Part shown: one piece after another, positions 1 through 7,566 of the stretch
How positions within the stretch are numbered: position 1 is the stretch's first letter
How the letters are laid out: every line of letters starts with the position of its first letter
Source of the DNA: a virus
Reading direction: 5' to 3' (one strand)
Length of the DNA stretch: 22,826 bases
IMG/VR virus record: IMGVR_UViG_3300042447_001006
Coordinates: 1-22,826 of that record
Notes under the pieces: model-generated
What the model saw: only the letters and a program-made list of their open reading frames with translations
What the model was told of the DNA's origin: nothing
Databases searched by the model: none
Position numbers and translations under genes: made by a program

Positions 1-14
1 ATATAATAAAAGTA

Positions 15-578
15 ATGGAACTTTACGAAAAAGCGGATCCCAAGATAATACAAAAGACGGGTAATATAGAGGTTATTGATATAGATGACCATTTATTTAT
101 ACGACAAATAAATCCAGGGGTTATTATAATGCCTTACACTTCCGATGAGTCAGGATTCCCTGTTAAAATAGGTGTTATTTCTGAGGTATTAGATCAAAGA
201 CCTGGTGGAATGTCTATGACACTTATTACGGGATCGACAGAAGATGATGATAAAAATATTTATCAAACAGCAGTTAGGGAGTTAAGGGAGGAATCAGGAT
301 TTGAAATTAAAGATTTAAAAAGATGGAAATTCTTAGGAAGTCTATACACATCTAAAATGGTTATGAACTCCAATCCTTGTTTTGCTGTTGATATTACAGG
401 GACTGTAGCTGAGGAGAAAGAAACTGACGGATCACAATCAGAGAAAGATTCAAAATTTGAATTAATTAGTGTGGACAATGCTTTGGATCTAGAAGATTCA
501 TTAGTTAGCACTTTATTTATAAAAACATTTAAAAACCTTTTTAATAAAAATGAACAAGATACAGAATCTCCCGAATAG
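15..578 (+). CDS. NUDIX hydrolase
   Basis: A 187-aa protein with a NUDIX box at about residues 73-96. The catalytic helix reads RELREESGF (residues 88-96), which keeps the Arg and Glu residues that bind the metal. The spacing from the leading Gly73 is one residue longer than the classic GX5EX7REUXEEXGU pattern. NUDIX enzymes hydrolyse nucleoside diphosphates linked to another group, such as oxidised NTPs, ADP-ribose, NAD(H) or capped RNA ends; the substrate here cannot be read from sequence. The Ser/Glu/Asp-rich stretch after residue 130 and the acidic C-terminus are not typical of the core fold. The start is ATG after an A/T-rich leader lacking a Shine-Dalgarno sequence. The end overlaps the next gene by 29 bases, so the two are probably translated together. 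Upstream context is cut by the window edge. Confidence 0.85.
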   Translation: MELYEKADPKIIQKTGNIEVIDIDDHLFIRQINPGVIIMPYTSDESGFPVKIGVISEVLDQRPGGMSMTLITGSTEDDDKNIYQTAVRELREESGFEIKDLKRWKFLGSLYTSKMVMNSNPCFAVDITGTVAEEKETDGSQSEKDSKFELISVDNALDLEDSLVSTLFIKTFKNLFNKNEQDTESPE

Positions 579-738
579 AAAGGATAGAAGAAAAATGGCC
601 AAAGACCTTGGTCTTTTTGGTAAGAAAAAAGATAAAGCAGAAACGGCTGAATCTAAAGAAAGAACTAAAGCTGTAGGAAATCTTATTAGACTTAGGAATC
701 TTACGGAGCAAAGAAATAATAACAAAACTAAAGACTAA
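550..738 (+). CDS. Small basic protein, unknown function
   Basis: A 62-aa, strongly charged protein that starts inside the NUDIX gene (29-base overlap, ATG preceded by TTAATAAAA). The N-terminal PNRKDRRKMAK and the following GKKKDKAE segment are rich in Lys and Arg, and the rest is predicted to be helical and hydrophilic. No enzymatic motif is visible. Basic N-termini of the NRKxRR kind are common in small T4-like phage proteins, but I cannot assign a role; nucleic-acid binding or a scaffold/assembly factor are guesses. It ends in TAA, with the next reading frame continuing in the same phase three bases later. Confidence 0.55.
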   Translation: MNKIQNLPNRKDRRKMAKDLGLFGKKKDKAETAESKERTKAVGNLIRLRNLTEQRNNNKTKD

Positions 739-741
739 AAG

Positions 742-1071
742 TTGGAGTGTTTTAAATCATTTATAGTATCAAAATCTGATAAGGTTAAAACAATAGATAC
801 AGATTCTATTGGTCCTTATCATGTTATAGATGTAAATATGTGGTTTAAAACAAACAGTTTAACCCCTTCAAATATGAACGAAATTCGCCAATACATATTT
901 GAAGAATGGCTACATAAAAAAATAGTTACTTCTAAAACAAAAGTTGTTTCTGGTAGTAACTTAGTGGTAGTTTATGATAGTCCTACCGATCCTTTTATTG
1001 ATTTATTAAAAAATAAAATTTCCGAAATTCTTGAATTTGAATTTTGTGATATTATTTTAATAGATGAATAG
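742..1071 (+). CDS. Small protein of unknown function, apparent TTG start
   Basis: A 109-aa open frame lying in the same phase as the preceding 62-aa gene and separated from it only by a TAA and one codon. The first possible start is TTG at 742; the first ATG is at 838, which would leave 77 residues. The region between them looks like normal coding sequence (IDTDSIGPYHVIDVNMW), which favours the TTG. The protein alternates charged and hydrophobic strands (SNLVVVYDS, FCDIILIDE) and looks like a small alpha/beta fold. I do not recognise a family. It sits 19 bases before the first baseplate gene. Alternatives are initiation at 838, or read-through of the TAA from the upstream gene. Confidence 0.5.
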   Translation: MECFKSFIVSKSDKVKTIDTDSIGPYHVIDVNMWFKTNSLTPSNMNEIRQYIFEEWLHKKIVTSKTKVVSGSNLVVVYDSPTDPFIDLLKNKISEILEFEFCDIILIDE

Positions 1072-1078
1072 AAAGTAA

Positions 1079-1090
1079 GGTATATAATAC
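1079..1090 (+). promoter_or_regulatory. TATATAATAC motif before the first baseplate gene
   Basis: GGTATATAATAC lies immediately before the ATG at 1091 and closely matches the sequence at 17168-17180 before the homing endonuclease. It resembles the A/T-only late promoters of T4-like phages (TATAAATA), but here it touches the start codon. A transcript from it would have almost no leader, so it may be only an A/T-rich translation leader. Confidence 0.25.
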
Positions 1091-2914
1091 ATGGCAGCAC
1101 CTTTCTCATTTTCATCAGATGTACAAGATTTTGAAAGATCTGGTAAGAATATATTTAAGTTCGATAGCGACAAAGTATTTGCTACATACGAACTATCCGA
1201 TCTAGCAACTCTTCCTAAAAGTTTATTTTATGATGCTGCAACAGCAGATGGTGCGGGATATGCTGGTCTTTTTGCTTATTATGTTTTAGGTAGGGGTGCT
1301 GGAGGACAAAATGTTAAATACCATTTATCTGAGACAACTAATGAATTAAAAAACGTAACATCACAAGAATCAAGAAATCCCACAGCAGCTCAAATAATAT
1401 CAATAACTTCAGGAAAAACTAGTGAAAACTCTGTGCCTGCTTATTTAGATCCTAAAAGTCCTTATAGAGGACAACTTTATAATGTTAAGGATTTTATATT
1501 TTGTAAATATTATGGTATTATTCCTAATAATAGGATGATAACTTTGAGAAGATTTCCGCATCCTACATTAGATTCACTAAGAACTATTCCAGATGGAGGT
1601 GTTGGAGATTTTGGATTTTCTCAGAAAGATAAAAAGAAAATAACTTTTGAAGCTAGAGGAGTTCCTGAACTAGGTAAATTACATGATAAAACTGGGGAAC
1701 TTAACACATCCCTTCCTGTTGCACAAGCGGTTACATTTTTTGGTGGTGACACAGGTAACTCACTATCCACTGTATTAGGAATAAACACGGGTTTAAATTT
1801 TGGCGTACAGACACAGGAAGCTGTAAAAAATGAACAAACAGGGGATCCTGGGTTAATGAATTCTCCATATGGAGATTTAATAAAATCTTTAATAACTGGG
1901 ACTGGAATAGATTTTGATCCAGAGGTAGCGGATAATTTAGCTGGTACATTATTAACTCCGGAGAAAAACAGAAACAGATTACAAAGAATGTTATTAGATC
2001 AGGCAGTAAGTGAAGACGGGCCGTTATCTAAAAAAATATTTGTCAATGTAAATACTGTTAATCAGATGATGATCAGATCGCAAGGTTTTAATGGAGGATT
2101 TGATTCCTTTACCTTGGATTTTCATTATAATTTAACATCAGTTGGTAGAATTAATTCTAAGATTCTATTTCTTGATCTTATGACTAATCTTTTATCTATA
2201 GGATCAGATTATGGCCAATTTTTATCACCAGAGCTTAGATTATCTCAAACTAGTGTGGGATTAGGATTTCCTGGTGGACCCGCAGGATATGCAAAATCTA
2301 TAGTTGATCCCATAGGTTATATTAGAGATACTGTTTCAAAAATGCTTTCAAAAGATAATGTTGATAGGCAATTAGAAAACGAAAAAGGATTAGCTGACCG
2401 GGTGTCACAGATAGCAGCAGAGGTTAAAGCTTTTGCTAATGATCCATCAAAAGGTTTAGGACCAGATTCAACACTAATGAAATCTATATCTGTAATGTTA
2501 AGTGATGCTTTTCTTAAGAAGGTTTATTTTTCTCCTATTATGCTTAGTGGATATCCGACCGGAGATTGGCATATGGTAGTTGGTAACCCTTTAAATCCTA
2601 TTGCTATGATAGGAAATTTAGTTTGTACAAATGTTAAAATCACCTTCGGTGATGATCTAGGACCTGATGATTTTCCTACTGAATTAAAAGCTACATATAC
2701 TTTACAACCAGGAAGACAAAGACATAGAGGCGATTTTGACTCAATGTTTAATAGAGGTAGTGGTAGACTATATCTTGGTCAATTAGTATCTTCTGGAGAA
2801 TCTACTAAAGCATTTATTAATACCAGAGGAATATTCACTAATGAAATAAAAAATATAGACCAGACAGTAATACAAGGATCTAGTACAACTACAGGATCGG
2901 AAAAAGTAAATTAG
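1091..2914 (+). CDS. Baseplate structural protein, probable tail-tube cap/initiator type (gp48/gp54-like)
   Basis: A 607-aa protein beginning MAAPFSFSSDVQDFERSG. The most telling part is near the C-terminus (about residues 477-563): Gly-Asp-Trp-His, then VGNPLNPIAMIGNL, DDLGPDDFPTELKATYTLQ and an RHRGDFDSMFNRGSGRLY segment. A W-x-(V/I)-GNP...DDFPTE pattern of this kind, as I recall it, occurs in the tube-like baseplate proteins on which the tail tube is started. Residues 130-160 (KDFIFCKYYGIIPNNRMITL) form another well-ordered block. No signal peptide, membrane segment or enzyme motif is seen. It directly precedes the gp53-like and hub genes, as expected for a central baseplate part. It is much larger than T4 gp48 (about 360 aa) or gp54 (about 320 aa), so the equivalence is structural guesswork; a plain 'baseplate protein' label is the safe one. 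Confidence 0.6.
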   Translation: MAAPFSFSSDVQDFERSGKNIFKFDSDKVFATYELSDLATLPKSLFYDAATADGAGYAGLFAYYVLGRGAGGQNVKYHLSETTNELKNVTSQESRNPTAAQIISITSGKTSENSVPAYLDPKSPYRGQLYNVKDFIFCKYYGIIPNNRMITLRRFPHPTLDSLRTIPDGGVGDFGFSQKDKKKITFEARGVPELGKLHDKTGELNTSLPVAQAVTFFGGDTGNSLSTVLGINTGLNFGVQTQEAVKNEQTGDPGLMNSPYGDLIKSLITGTGIDFDPEVADNLAGTLLTPEKNRNRLQRMLLDQAVSEDGPLSKKIFVNVNTVNQMMIRSQGFNGGFDSFTLDFHYNLTSVGRINSKILFLDLMTNLLSIGSDYGQFLSPELRLSQTSVGLGFPGGPAGYAKSIVDPIGYIRDTVSKMLSKDNVDRQLENEKGLADRVSQIAAEVKAFANDPSKGLGPDSTLMKSISVMLSDAFLKKVYFSPIMLSGYPTGDWHMVVGNPLNPIAMIGNLVCTNVKITFGDDLGPDDFPTELKATYTLQPGRQRHRGDFDSMFNRGSGRLYLGQLVSSGESTKAFINTRGIFTNEIKNIDQTVIQGSSTTTGSEKVN

Positions 2915-2931
2915 AAAAATAATAATAATAG

Positions 2932-3537
2932 ATGTTAATTATTGATATAATAGAAGCAAAACCTTATAGGACAGATCCCAATACTAAAATATCTTTATTG
3001 GATCTTGTTAGTCCATCTTGGGATCCAAAATCTATTGGTTATGAATTAAAAAGTATTGCCATAGTAACTGACGAAACTGAAATGAGACCTGATTTAATTG
3101 CTCTTTCATATATGAGTGAAGCTAGTCATTTAGGTACATTATTAAAAATAAATAATATATCTAATCCTCTTAGCTTACTAAGAGGTGAGGTTTTATTAGT
3201 ACCATCGGATAAGATGATGAAAAATTTATTCGCTAGCGGACAAGCTGTAAATAACCAGAAACAGAAAGCTAAATCTTTCAGAAAAGAATTACAGGAAAAA
3301 ATATCACAGGTCAGTCAGGAAAGACTTGAGTATTTGAATTCTAAAAATATATCAAATCTAACAGAAACTCCTCTTCCACCAAATATGTTAAAAGAAGGAG
3401 AACAACAAATATTAGTTGAAGGTGGGAGATTAATATTTGGACCTGATATAGGAACTTGTAGAGCTAAGACAAAAAAGAATGTTTCTATTACTGATATAAA
3501 GTCTAAGCTTGCACAGAAGAACATTTTTAAAAGATAA
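2932..3537 (+). CDS. 53: Baseplate wedge protein with LysM-like domain (gp53-like)
   Basis: A 201-aa protein, close to the length of T4 gp53 (196 aa). Residues about 45-95 form a LysM-like module: DLIALSYMSEASHLGTLLKINNIS followed by a Pro-Leu-Ser-Leu-Leu-Arg-Gly turn and VLLVPS, which matches the usual 'dtlwdIA..y......lL..lN.i.np..l..G..L.iP' layout. In T4, gp53 also carries a LysM-like fold and strengthens contacts between wedges around the hub. A basic helical linker (residues about 105-135) and a short C-terminal domain ending in KNIFKR follow. The start ATG follows an AATAATAATAATAG leader with no Shine-Dalgarno sequence. It ends in a double stop (TAATAA) that abuts the ATG of the hub gene. 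Confidence 0.75.
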   Translation: MLIIDIIEAKPYRTDPNTKISLLDLVSPSWDPKSIGYELKSIAIVTDETEMRPDLIALSYMSEASHLGTLLKINNISNPLSLLRGEVLLVPSDKMMKNLFASGQAVNNQKQKAKSFRKELQEKISQVSQERLEYLNSKNISNLTETPLPPNMLKEGEQQILVEGGRLIFGPDIGTCRAKTKKNVSITDIKSKLAQKNIFKR

Positions 3538-3540
3538 TAA

Positions 3541-5154
3541 ATGGCTGTAGATTTTAATTTAAGAAAAGCTATATTACAATATAGAGATCCCACTATATTA
3601 CTGGATGAATTAGGAATAGTTGACACGTCCTCACAGGAAGGGGATATAACAGCAAATGACCAAAGATCTGGAAATATACAAAAAAAATATACAGGGCTAG
3701 CTGAGCCTTTAGTAAGGATTAATAATGCTACTATTACAGGTATTAAATATTTTAATCTGGATCTGACTGGATTTAAACCCACACTTTTATTTAGATTTGA
3801 AACAATAGATGAGAGATTTCTTTTCACGTCATATCCTAAAGACGGTGATATAGTTTCTTTGTATATAAGGCCTTTTGGTGAATTATTTAAACCTATTAGG
3901 ATGGATTTTATTATAAACGAGGTGATATCTCCTTTTAATAATGGACCATATAACACAAATGAACCATCAACTGGTAAATTCCTTTCCTTTACTGTAATGT
4001 GTGAAGTGAGAATACCAAAACTATATAAACATATATGTAAGAATATTAGAGGAACAAGTACAGAAGCATTAATAAAAATAGCGGAAGATCTTGGTCTAGG
4101 ATATGCTTCTAACGAAGTAAAGATGAACGATCCAATGAATTGGCTTTCACCTAATCTTGATTACGAATCTTTTATAAAAAATATAGTTAATGGTGCTTGG
4201 TTAGGAGAGGATGATTATTTTGATTGTTGGATAGATCAATATTATAATATAAATCTAGTAAATCTTAAAAAACAATTTGACGAGCAGAATTCTAAAATTG
4301 ACACAATGAGAATGGCTTACGGTGTTGATTCATTCGGTGATTTAAGTGGAGGTGCAGAACCTGCTGAAGTTGAATTCCCTATTGTTCTTACAAATTCAAC
4401 GCAATTTGAGAAGTCTCCCCTTTTTATTAAAGATCTTGCTTTGGAACAAAACTCTGGGTCTATTAATAAAGATCTAGGATATTTTCAAAAGATTCAATTC
4501 TACGATGATAAATTAAAATCAGATAAGCCTAAAAATAAGTTCGTTGAATATTCTATAGAATCGGTAACTAATAAGGATTTAAGTTCTAGGGACACTTTAA
4601 ATAAAGGAAGATTAGGAGAGGATGTATATAAGGACGAGGAAAAGAAAACTTATATAGGTACGATGTACTTTGATAATGTTCATGAAAATTTTCAACAGGC
4701 ATCTATACAAAATATACTTAATAGAAATGATAGTTATAAGACTATATTAAAAGTGAAAAATAGAGCATGGACTCCTTTTTTATATAGAGGACAAACATTC
4801 CCTGTAATTATTATGAGCGAAGGGAGTACTACAGCTTCTTCAGATTCTGCAATGGGTCCAGGAGGAAAAAAAGCTTCTTTAGCACCAGACGGAGATAAAA
4901 GAGTACCTAATGTATTTCTCTCTGGTAATTATGTTGTTCTTGGTTTTAATTTAGAGTTTAATCCTAATGATGGGATATATCAAAGTATGATTCTTGGTAA
5001 AAAACAATGGACTTTAAATCCTGGGATTATTTCAGATCCTAAGACATTAGATCCTAAAGTTGATGATGCACAATTTAATGATTTAGTTAAAAATTCATCT
5101 ACTATATTACAACAAGAAGTTGGCAAAATAAAAAGCAGCATATTTGCTGGATAA
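3541..5154 (+). CDS. 27: Baseplate hub protein (gp27 / gpD-like)
   Basis: A 537-aa protein longer than T4 gp27 (391 aa). After an N-terminal arm, residues about 60-160 form a beta-rich domain (ITGIKYFNLDL, RFETIDERFLF, GDIVSLYIRP). Residues about 174-245 read as the typical hub helical domain: ALIKIAEDLGLGYASNE, then MNWLSPNLDYESFIKNIVNGAW and a DDYFDCWIDQYYNINLVNL strand pair. This pattern, an 'L..ia..lGl....n....  w......y.dfi..i...a...' unit followed by a strand, is the one I associate with gp27 and late-control protein D-type hubs. The C-terminal part (about 380-537) carries further strands (NDSYKTILKVKNRAWTPF, FNLEFNPNDGIYQSMIL). Such hubs form the trimer between tube and spike. The gp5-like spike lies two genes downstream, consistent with the complex. 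Confidence 0.75.
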   Translation: MAVDFNLRKAILQYRDPTILLDELGIVDTSSQEGDITANDQRSGNIQKKYTGLAEPLVRINNATITGIKYFNLDLTGFKPTLLFRFETIDERFLFTSYPKDGDIVSLYIRPFGELFKPIRMDFIINEVISPFNNGPYNTNEPSTGKFLSFTVMCEVRIPKLYKHICKNIRGTSTEALIKIAEDLGLGYASNEVKMNDPMNWLSPNLDYESFIKNIVNGAWLGEDDYFDCWIDQYYNINLVNLKKQFDEQNSKIDTMRMAYGVDSFGDLSGGAEPAEVEFPIVLTNSTQFEKSPLFIKDLALEQNSGSINKDLGYFQKIQFYDDKLKSDKPKNKFVEYSIESVTNKDLSSRDTLNKGRLGEDVYKDEEKKTYIGTMYFDNVHENFQQASIQNILNRNDSYKTILKVKNRAWTPFLYRGQTFPVIIMSEGSTTASSDSAMGPGGKKASLAPDGDKRVPNVFLSGNYVVLGFNLEFNPNDGIYQSMILGKKQWTLNPGIISDPKTLDPKVDDAQFNDLVKNSSTILQQEVGKIKSSIFAG

Positions 5155-5168
5155 ATAATTTTTAAAAG

Positions 5169-7544
5169 ATGGCAGATTTTTTTGGTGATTTTGGTGACGA
5201 GGCCAAAAAATCTTTAAATAGAAAGATAGATTATCAAAGGGAAAAATTTCTAAAAGGGATTTCCACCTCTAAGCACGGAAAAAAAGAAGATCCTACATAT
5301 TTACATTTTAGATTTATCTTTGATGAGGGTATTTCTGATCAGATAGATCCTGAGACATTTTTAGCACCATCTCCATTATTTAGCCCTTATAAAAATCCAG
5401 CTAAAGCTACAGGTGTTGAAGGTGCAACAGGAAATGCTGAGCAACCAACCCCGCCTTCTTTTGTAACAGGTGGTTCTAATTTCTTTTATCAATCTAAATT
5501 TCGAATTGATGGAATGGAAGGTTTTGGTGCTATTGACCCACAAGATGGATATGCTTATATGGGTGCTCAAGAATATTTATTTCAAAGATCTACACAAAGA
5601 AGAGATATGCTTAACGCATTCAGAAATGGATTTCTTTATATAAACAAAAATAGTCCATATTATTTTCAGAGCATATCTGGACTAGATCAATTATTAAAAT
5701 CTGATATAAAAAACATACACAAAGGAGCAAGTAAACCACAAAGAATGGGTACTTTATCGATAGATTGTTTAGAATCTATTGATATGAGAATGTTTGCTCT
5801 TTCCGAACTTTACAGAAAAGCTATTTATGATTATAAATATCAAAGATCAATGCTTCCTGAGAATCTTAGAAAGTTTAGAATGTGGCTGGTTATAACGGAG
5901 ATTAGAAATATACAATTAAGTTATGGAATTGGTGATGTGCTAAACCCTTTCTCTATACCTTCGGTTGCAAAAGCTGCTAATGCTTTAGATAGTTTTAATT
6001 CACAGACGGGATTTTTGGATAAAATATCCGGACTTAATCAAAAAAGTACAAACACAGAAAAAGCTCCTCCAGAAAATAATGCCTTAGGAACCGACGAGTT
6101 AGGGCCATATGCTTTTATTTATCAATTTGATCAATGTGAATTTGATTTTGATGATAGCTATCCATCATATTCCTCTATAGATAATAAAGGAGGTTCAGCA
6201 GTGACTAGTAAATTTAAAATACATGTCGGCAGGGTTAAGGATTATAAAATACAATTCAATCAATTAGCCGATATTATCGGGAAAAACGATAATGTAAAAC
6301 AAATGGTTATTAATGACACCTGGGGATCTTTAGGTAGTAGTTATAGAGATTATGATTATGTAGGAACTCAAGGGATATCAGATCTTGTTATGGACGAAAA
6401 TGATCCTGCTGGGTTTTTTAAAGAGATGGCTTCCAATTTTATAACTAATACTGTTGCAGATCTTAAGAATATAGGTGTTTCTAAATTAGAAAATGCTTTA
6501 CTAGGTAACATTTACGGATTAGGTGGATTAAATATAGCGTCAGCAGGAAGGAGTGCTTTTTCTGTAGCTAACACATTTAATGATCTTAAGAATAATGGAA
6601 TACCTGATCCCAGAAAAGATAATTCACCTCAAGGACAAGGTCTAGGAGGACCAGGGCAAAGACAATATCCCACTATCAACGAAGATGCTTATACCGGAAC
6701 TTCATCACAAAATAACGAAAATTTAGGAAATGTTTTAGGTGGTAGTACTAATCCTCCTGGTACATTATCTGGTGATGTTTATCCGAATGTTCCTGGTACA
6801 GATTTAGGTGGACCGGATAGGCAATATCCTTCAAATGATTCGGATGAGTATAATAATGTACCTGGGGCAGATTCGGGTGTACCCGGAAGAGTTTACCCGG
6901 TTCCTTCTGGAGATACATACCCCACTGTTCCTGGTACAGATTTAGGAGTACCTGATAGGCAATACACAACAAATGATTCGGATGAGTATAATAATGTACC
7001 AGGCACAGATTCGGGTGTTCCTGAAAGGGTTTACCCAATTCCTTCTGGAGATACATATCCCACTGTTCCTGGTGCAGATTTAGGAGTACCCGATAGGCAA
7101 TATTCACAAGCAGGAGGGGACGAGTATTCTAATGTCCCTGGCAGCGATTTGGGTGTGATAGGTAGGGTTTATGATGAACCAGTCGGTGATGTGTATCCTA
7201 GCGTACCTGGATCGGATCTAGGAGCACCTGATAGACAATATTCACAAGCAGGAGGTAACGAATACCCGGAGCCCGAAATAGGAGTTGCTCCTAATTTTAC
7301 TAAAGTATACCCAGATGCGGATAATAAATACCCTAAAGTAAATGACAGGGAATATAAAGATTCAATTAAAGAATTTAATGATAGTATGGGTGATGTTTAT
7401 AAAAATGTACCAGGACCTGATTTAGGAGGCAAAGGAAGAAATTATGAATCTATTAGGACGGATGAATATAAAGATATTCCCGCGCAGCCTCAAATTAATT
7501 TAGGAAGGACTTATACTAAATCTAATAATTCCGAAAACTCCTAA
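5169..7544 (+). CDS. Baseplate/tube-type structural protein with C-terminal 23-aa repeat array
   Basis: A 791-aa protein with two parts. Residues 1-480 look like a folded virion protein: a basic N-terminal helix, a strand YLHFRFIFDE near 44, the segment LPENLRKFRMWLVITEIRN near 229-247, and YAFIYQFDQCEFDFDDSYPS near 311-330. The last two blocks recall tube-initiator/cap proteins of T4-like baseplates (gp48/gp54 class), which is my tentative assignment. After a Gly/Asn/Pro-rich linker (about 480-534) comes an array of about eleven 23-aa units (residues 535-787) described separately. No enzyme motif is visible. It lies between the hub and spike genes, so the folded part probably sits in the central baseplate with the repeats as an extended, Tyr/Pro/Asp-rich tail. 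The first ATG is preceded by TTTTTAAAAG. Confidence 0.6.
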   Translation: MADFFGDFGDEAKKSLNRKIDYQREKFLKGISTSKHGKKEDPTYLHFRFIFDEGISDQIDPETFLAPSPLFSPYKNPAKATGVEGATGNAEQPTPPSFVTGGSNFFYQSKFRIDGMEGFGAIDPQDGYAYMGAQEYLFQRSTQRRDMLNAFRNGFLYINKNSPYYFQSISGLDQLLKSDIKNIHKGASKPQRMGTLSIDCLESIDMRMFALSELYRKAIYDYKYQRSMLPENLRKFRMWLVITEIRNIQLSYGIGDVLNPFSIPSVAKAANALDSFNSQTGFLDKISGLNQKSTNTEKAPPENNALGTDELGPYAFIYQFDQCEFDFDDSYPSYSSIDNKGGSAVTSKFKIHVGRVKDYKIQFNQLADIIGKNDNVKQMVINDTWGSLGSSYRDYDYVGTQGISDLVMDENDPAGFFKEMASNFITNTVADLKNIGVSKLENALLGNIYGLGGLNIASAGRSAFSVANTFNDLKNNGIPDPRKDNSPQGQGLGGPGQRQYPTINEDAYTGTSSQNNENLGNVLGGSTNPPGTLSGDVYPNVPGTDLGGPDRQYPSNDSDEYNNVPGADSGVPGRVYPVPSGDTYPTVPGTDLGVPDRQYTTNDSDEYNNVPGTDSGVPERVYPIPSGDTYPTVPGADLGVPDRQYSQAGGDEYSNVPGSDLGVIGRVYDEPVGDVYPSVPGSDLGAPDRQYSQAGGNEYPEPEIGVAPNFTKVYPDADNKYPKVNDREYKDSIKEFNDSMGDVYKNVPGPDLGGKGRNYESIRTDEYKDIPAQPQINLGRTYTKSNNSENS
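6771..7526 (+). repeat. In-frame tandem array of 69-bp (23-aa) units
   Basis: About eleven units of 69 bases occupy the 3' end of the gene. The unit consensus is roughly GDxYPxVPGxDLGxPxRxY plus four variable residues. Units alternate between a 'GDTYP' and an 'SDEYNN' version, giving a 138-base higher-order period: 6840-6977 and 6978-7115 are nearly identical in DNA. Units 1-7 (6771-7253) are well conserved. Units 8 and 9 are degenerate, unit 10 (about 7389-7457) is good again and unit 11 is weak. The conserved Tyr, Pro, Gly, Asp and Arg positions suggest a selected protein repeat rather than neutral expansion. Recent duplication is likely in the first five units. Confidence 0.9.
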
Positions 7545-7566
7545 TCAAAATTAACTATAATTTTAT

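Noticed and set aside
3315-3956. A 213-codon open frame on the - strand
   Set aside because: It lies wholly opposite the gp53-like and hub genes, whose proteins fit known families. Its product is low-complexity, Ile/Ser-rich, and shows no domain.
6748-7107. A repetitive 119-codon open frame on the - strand, or a CRISPR-like array
   Set aside because: The repetition comes from the in-frame 69-bp units of the + strand gene. Units are contiguous without spacers and keep the protein frame.
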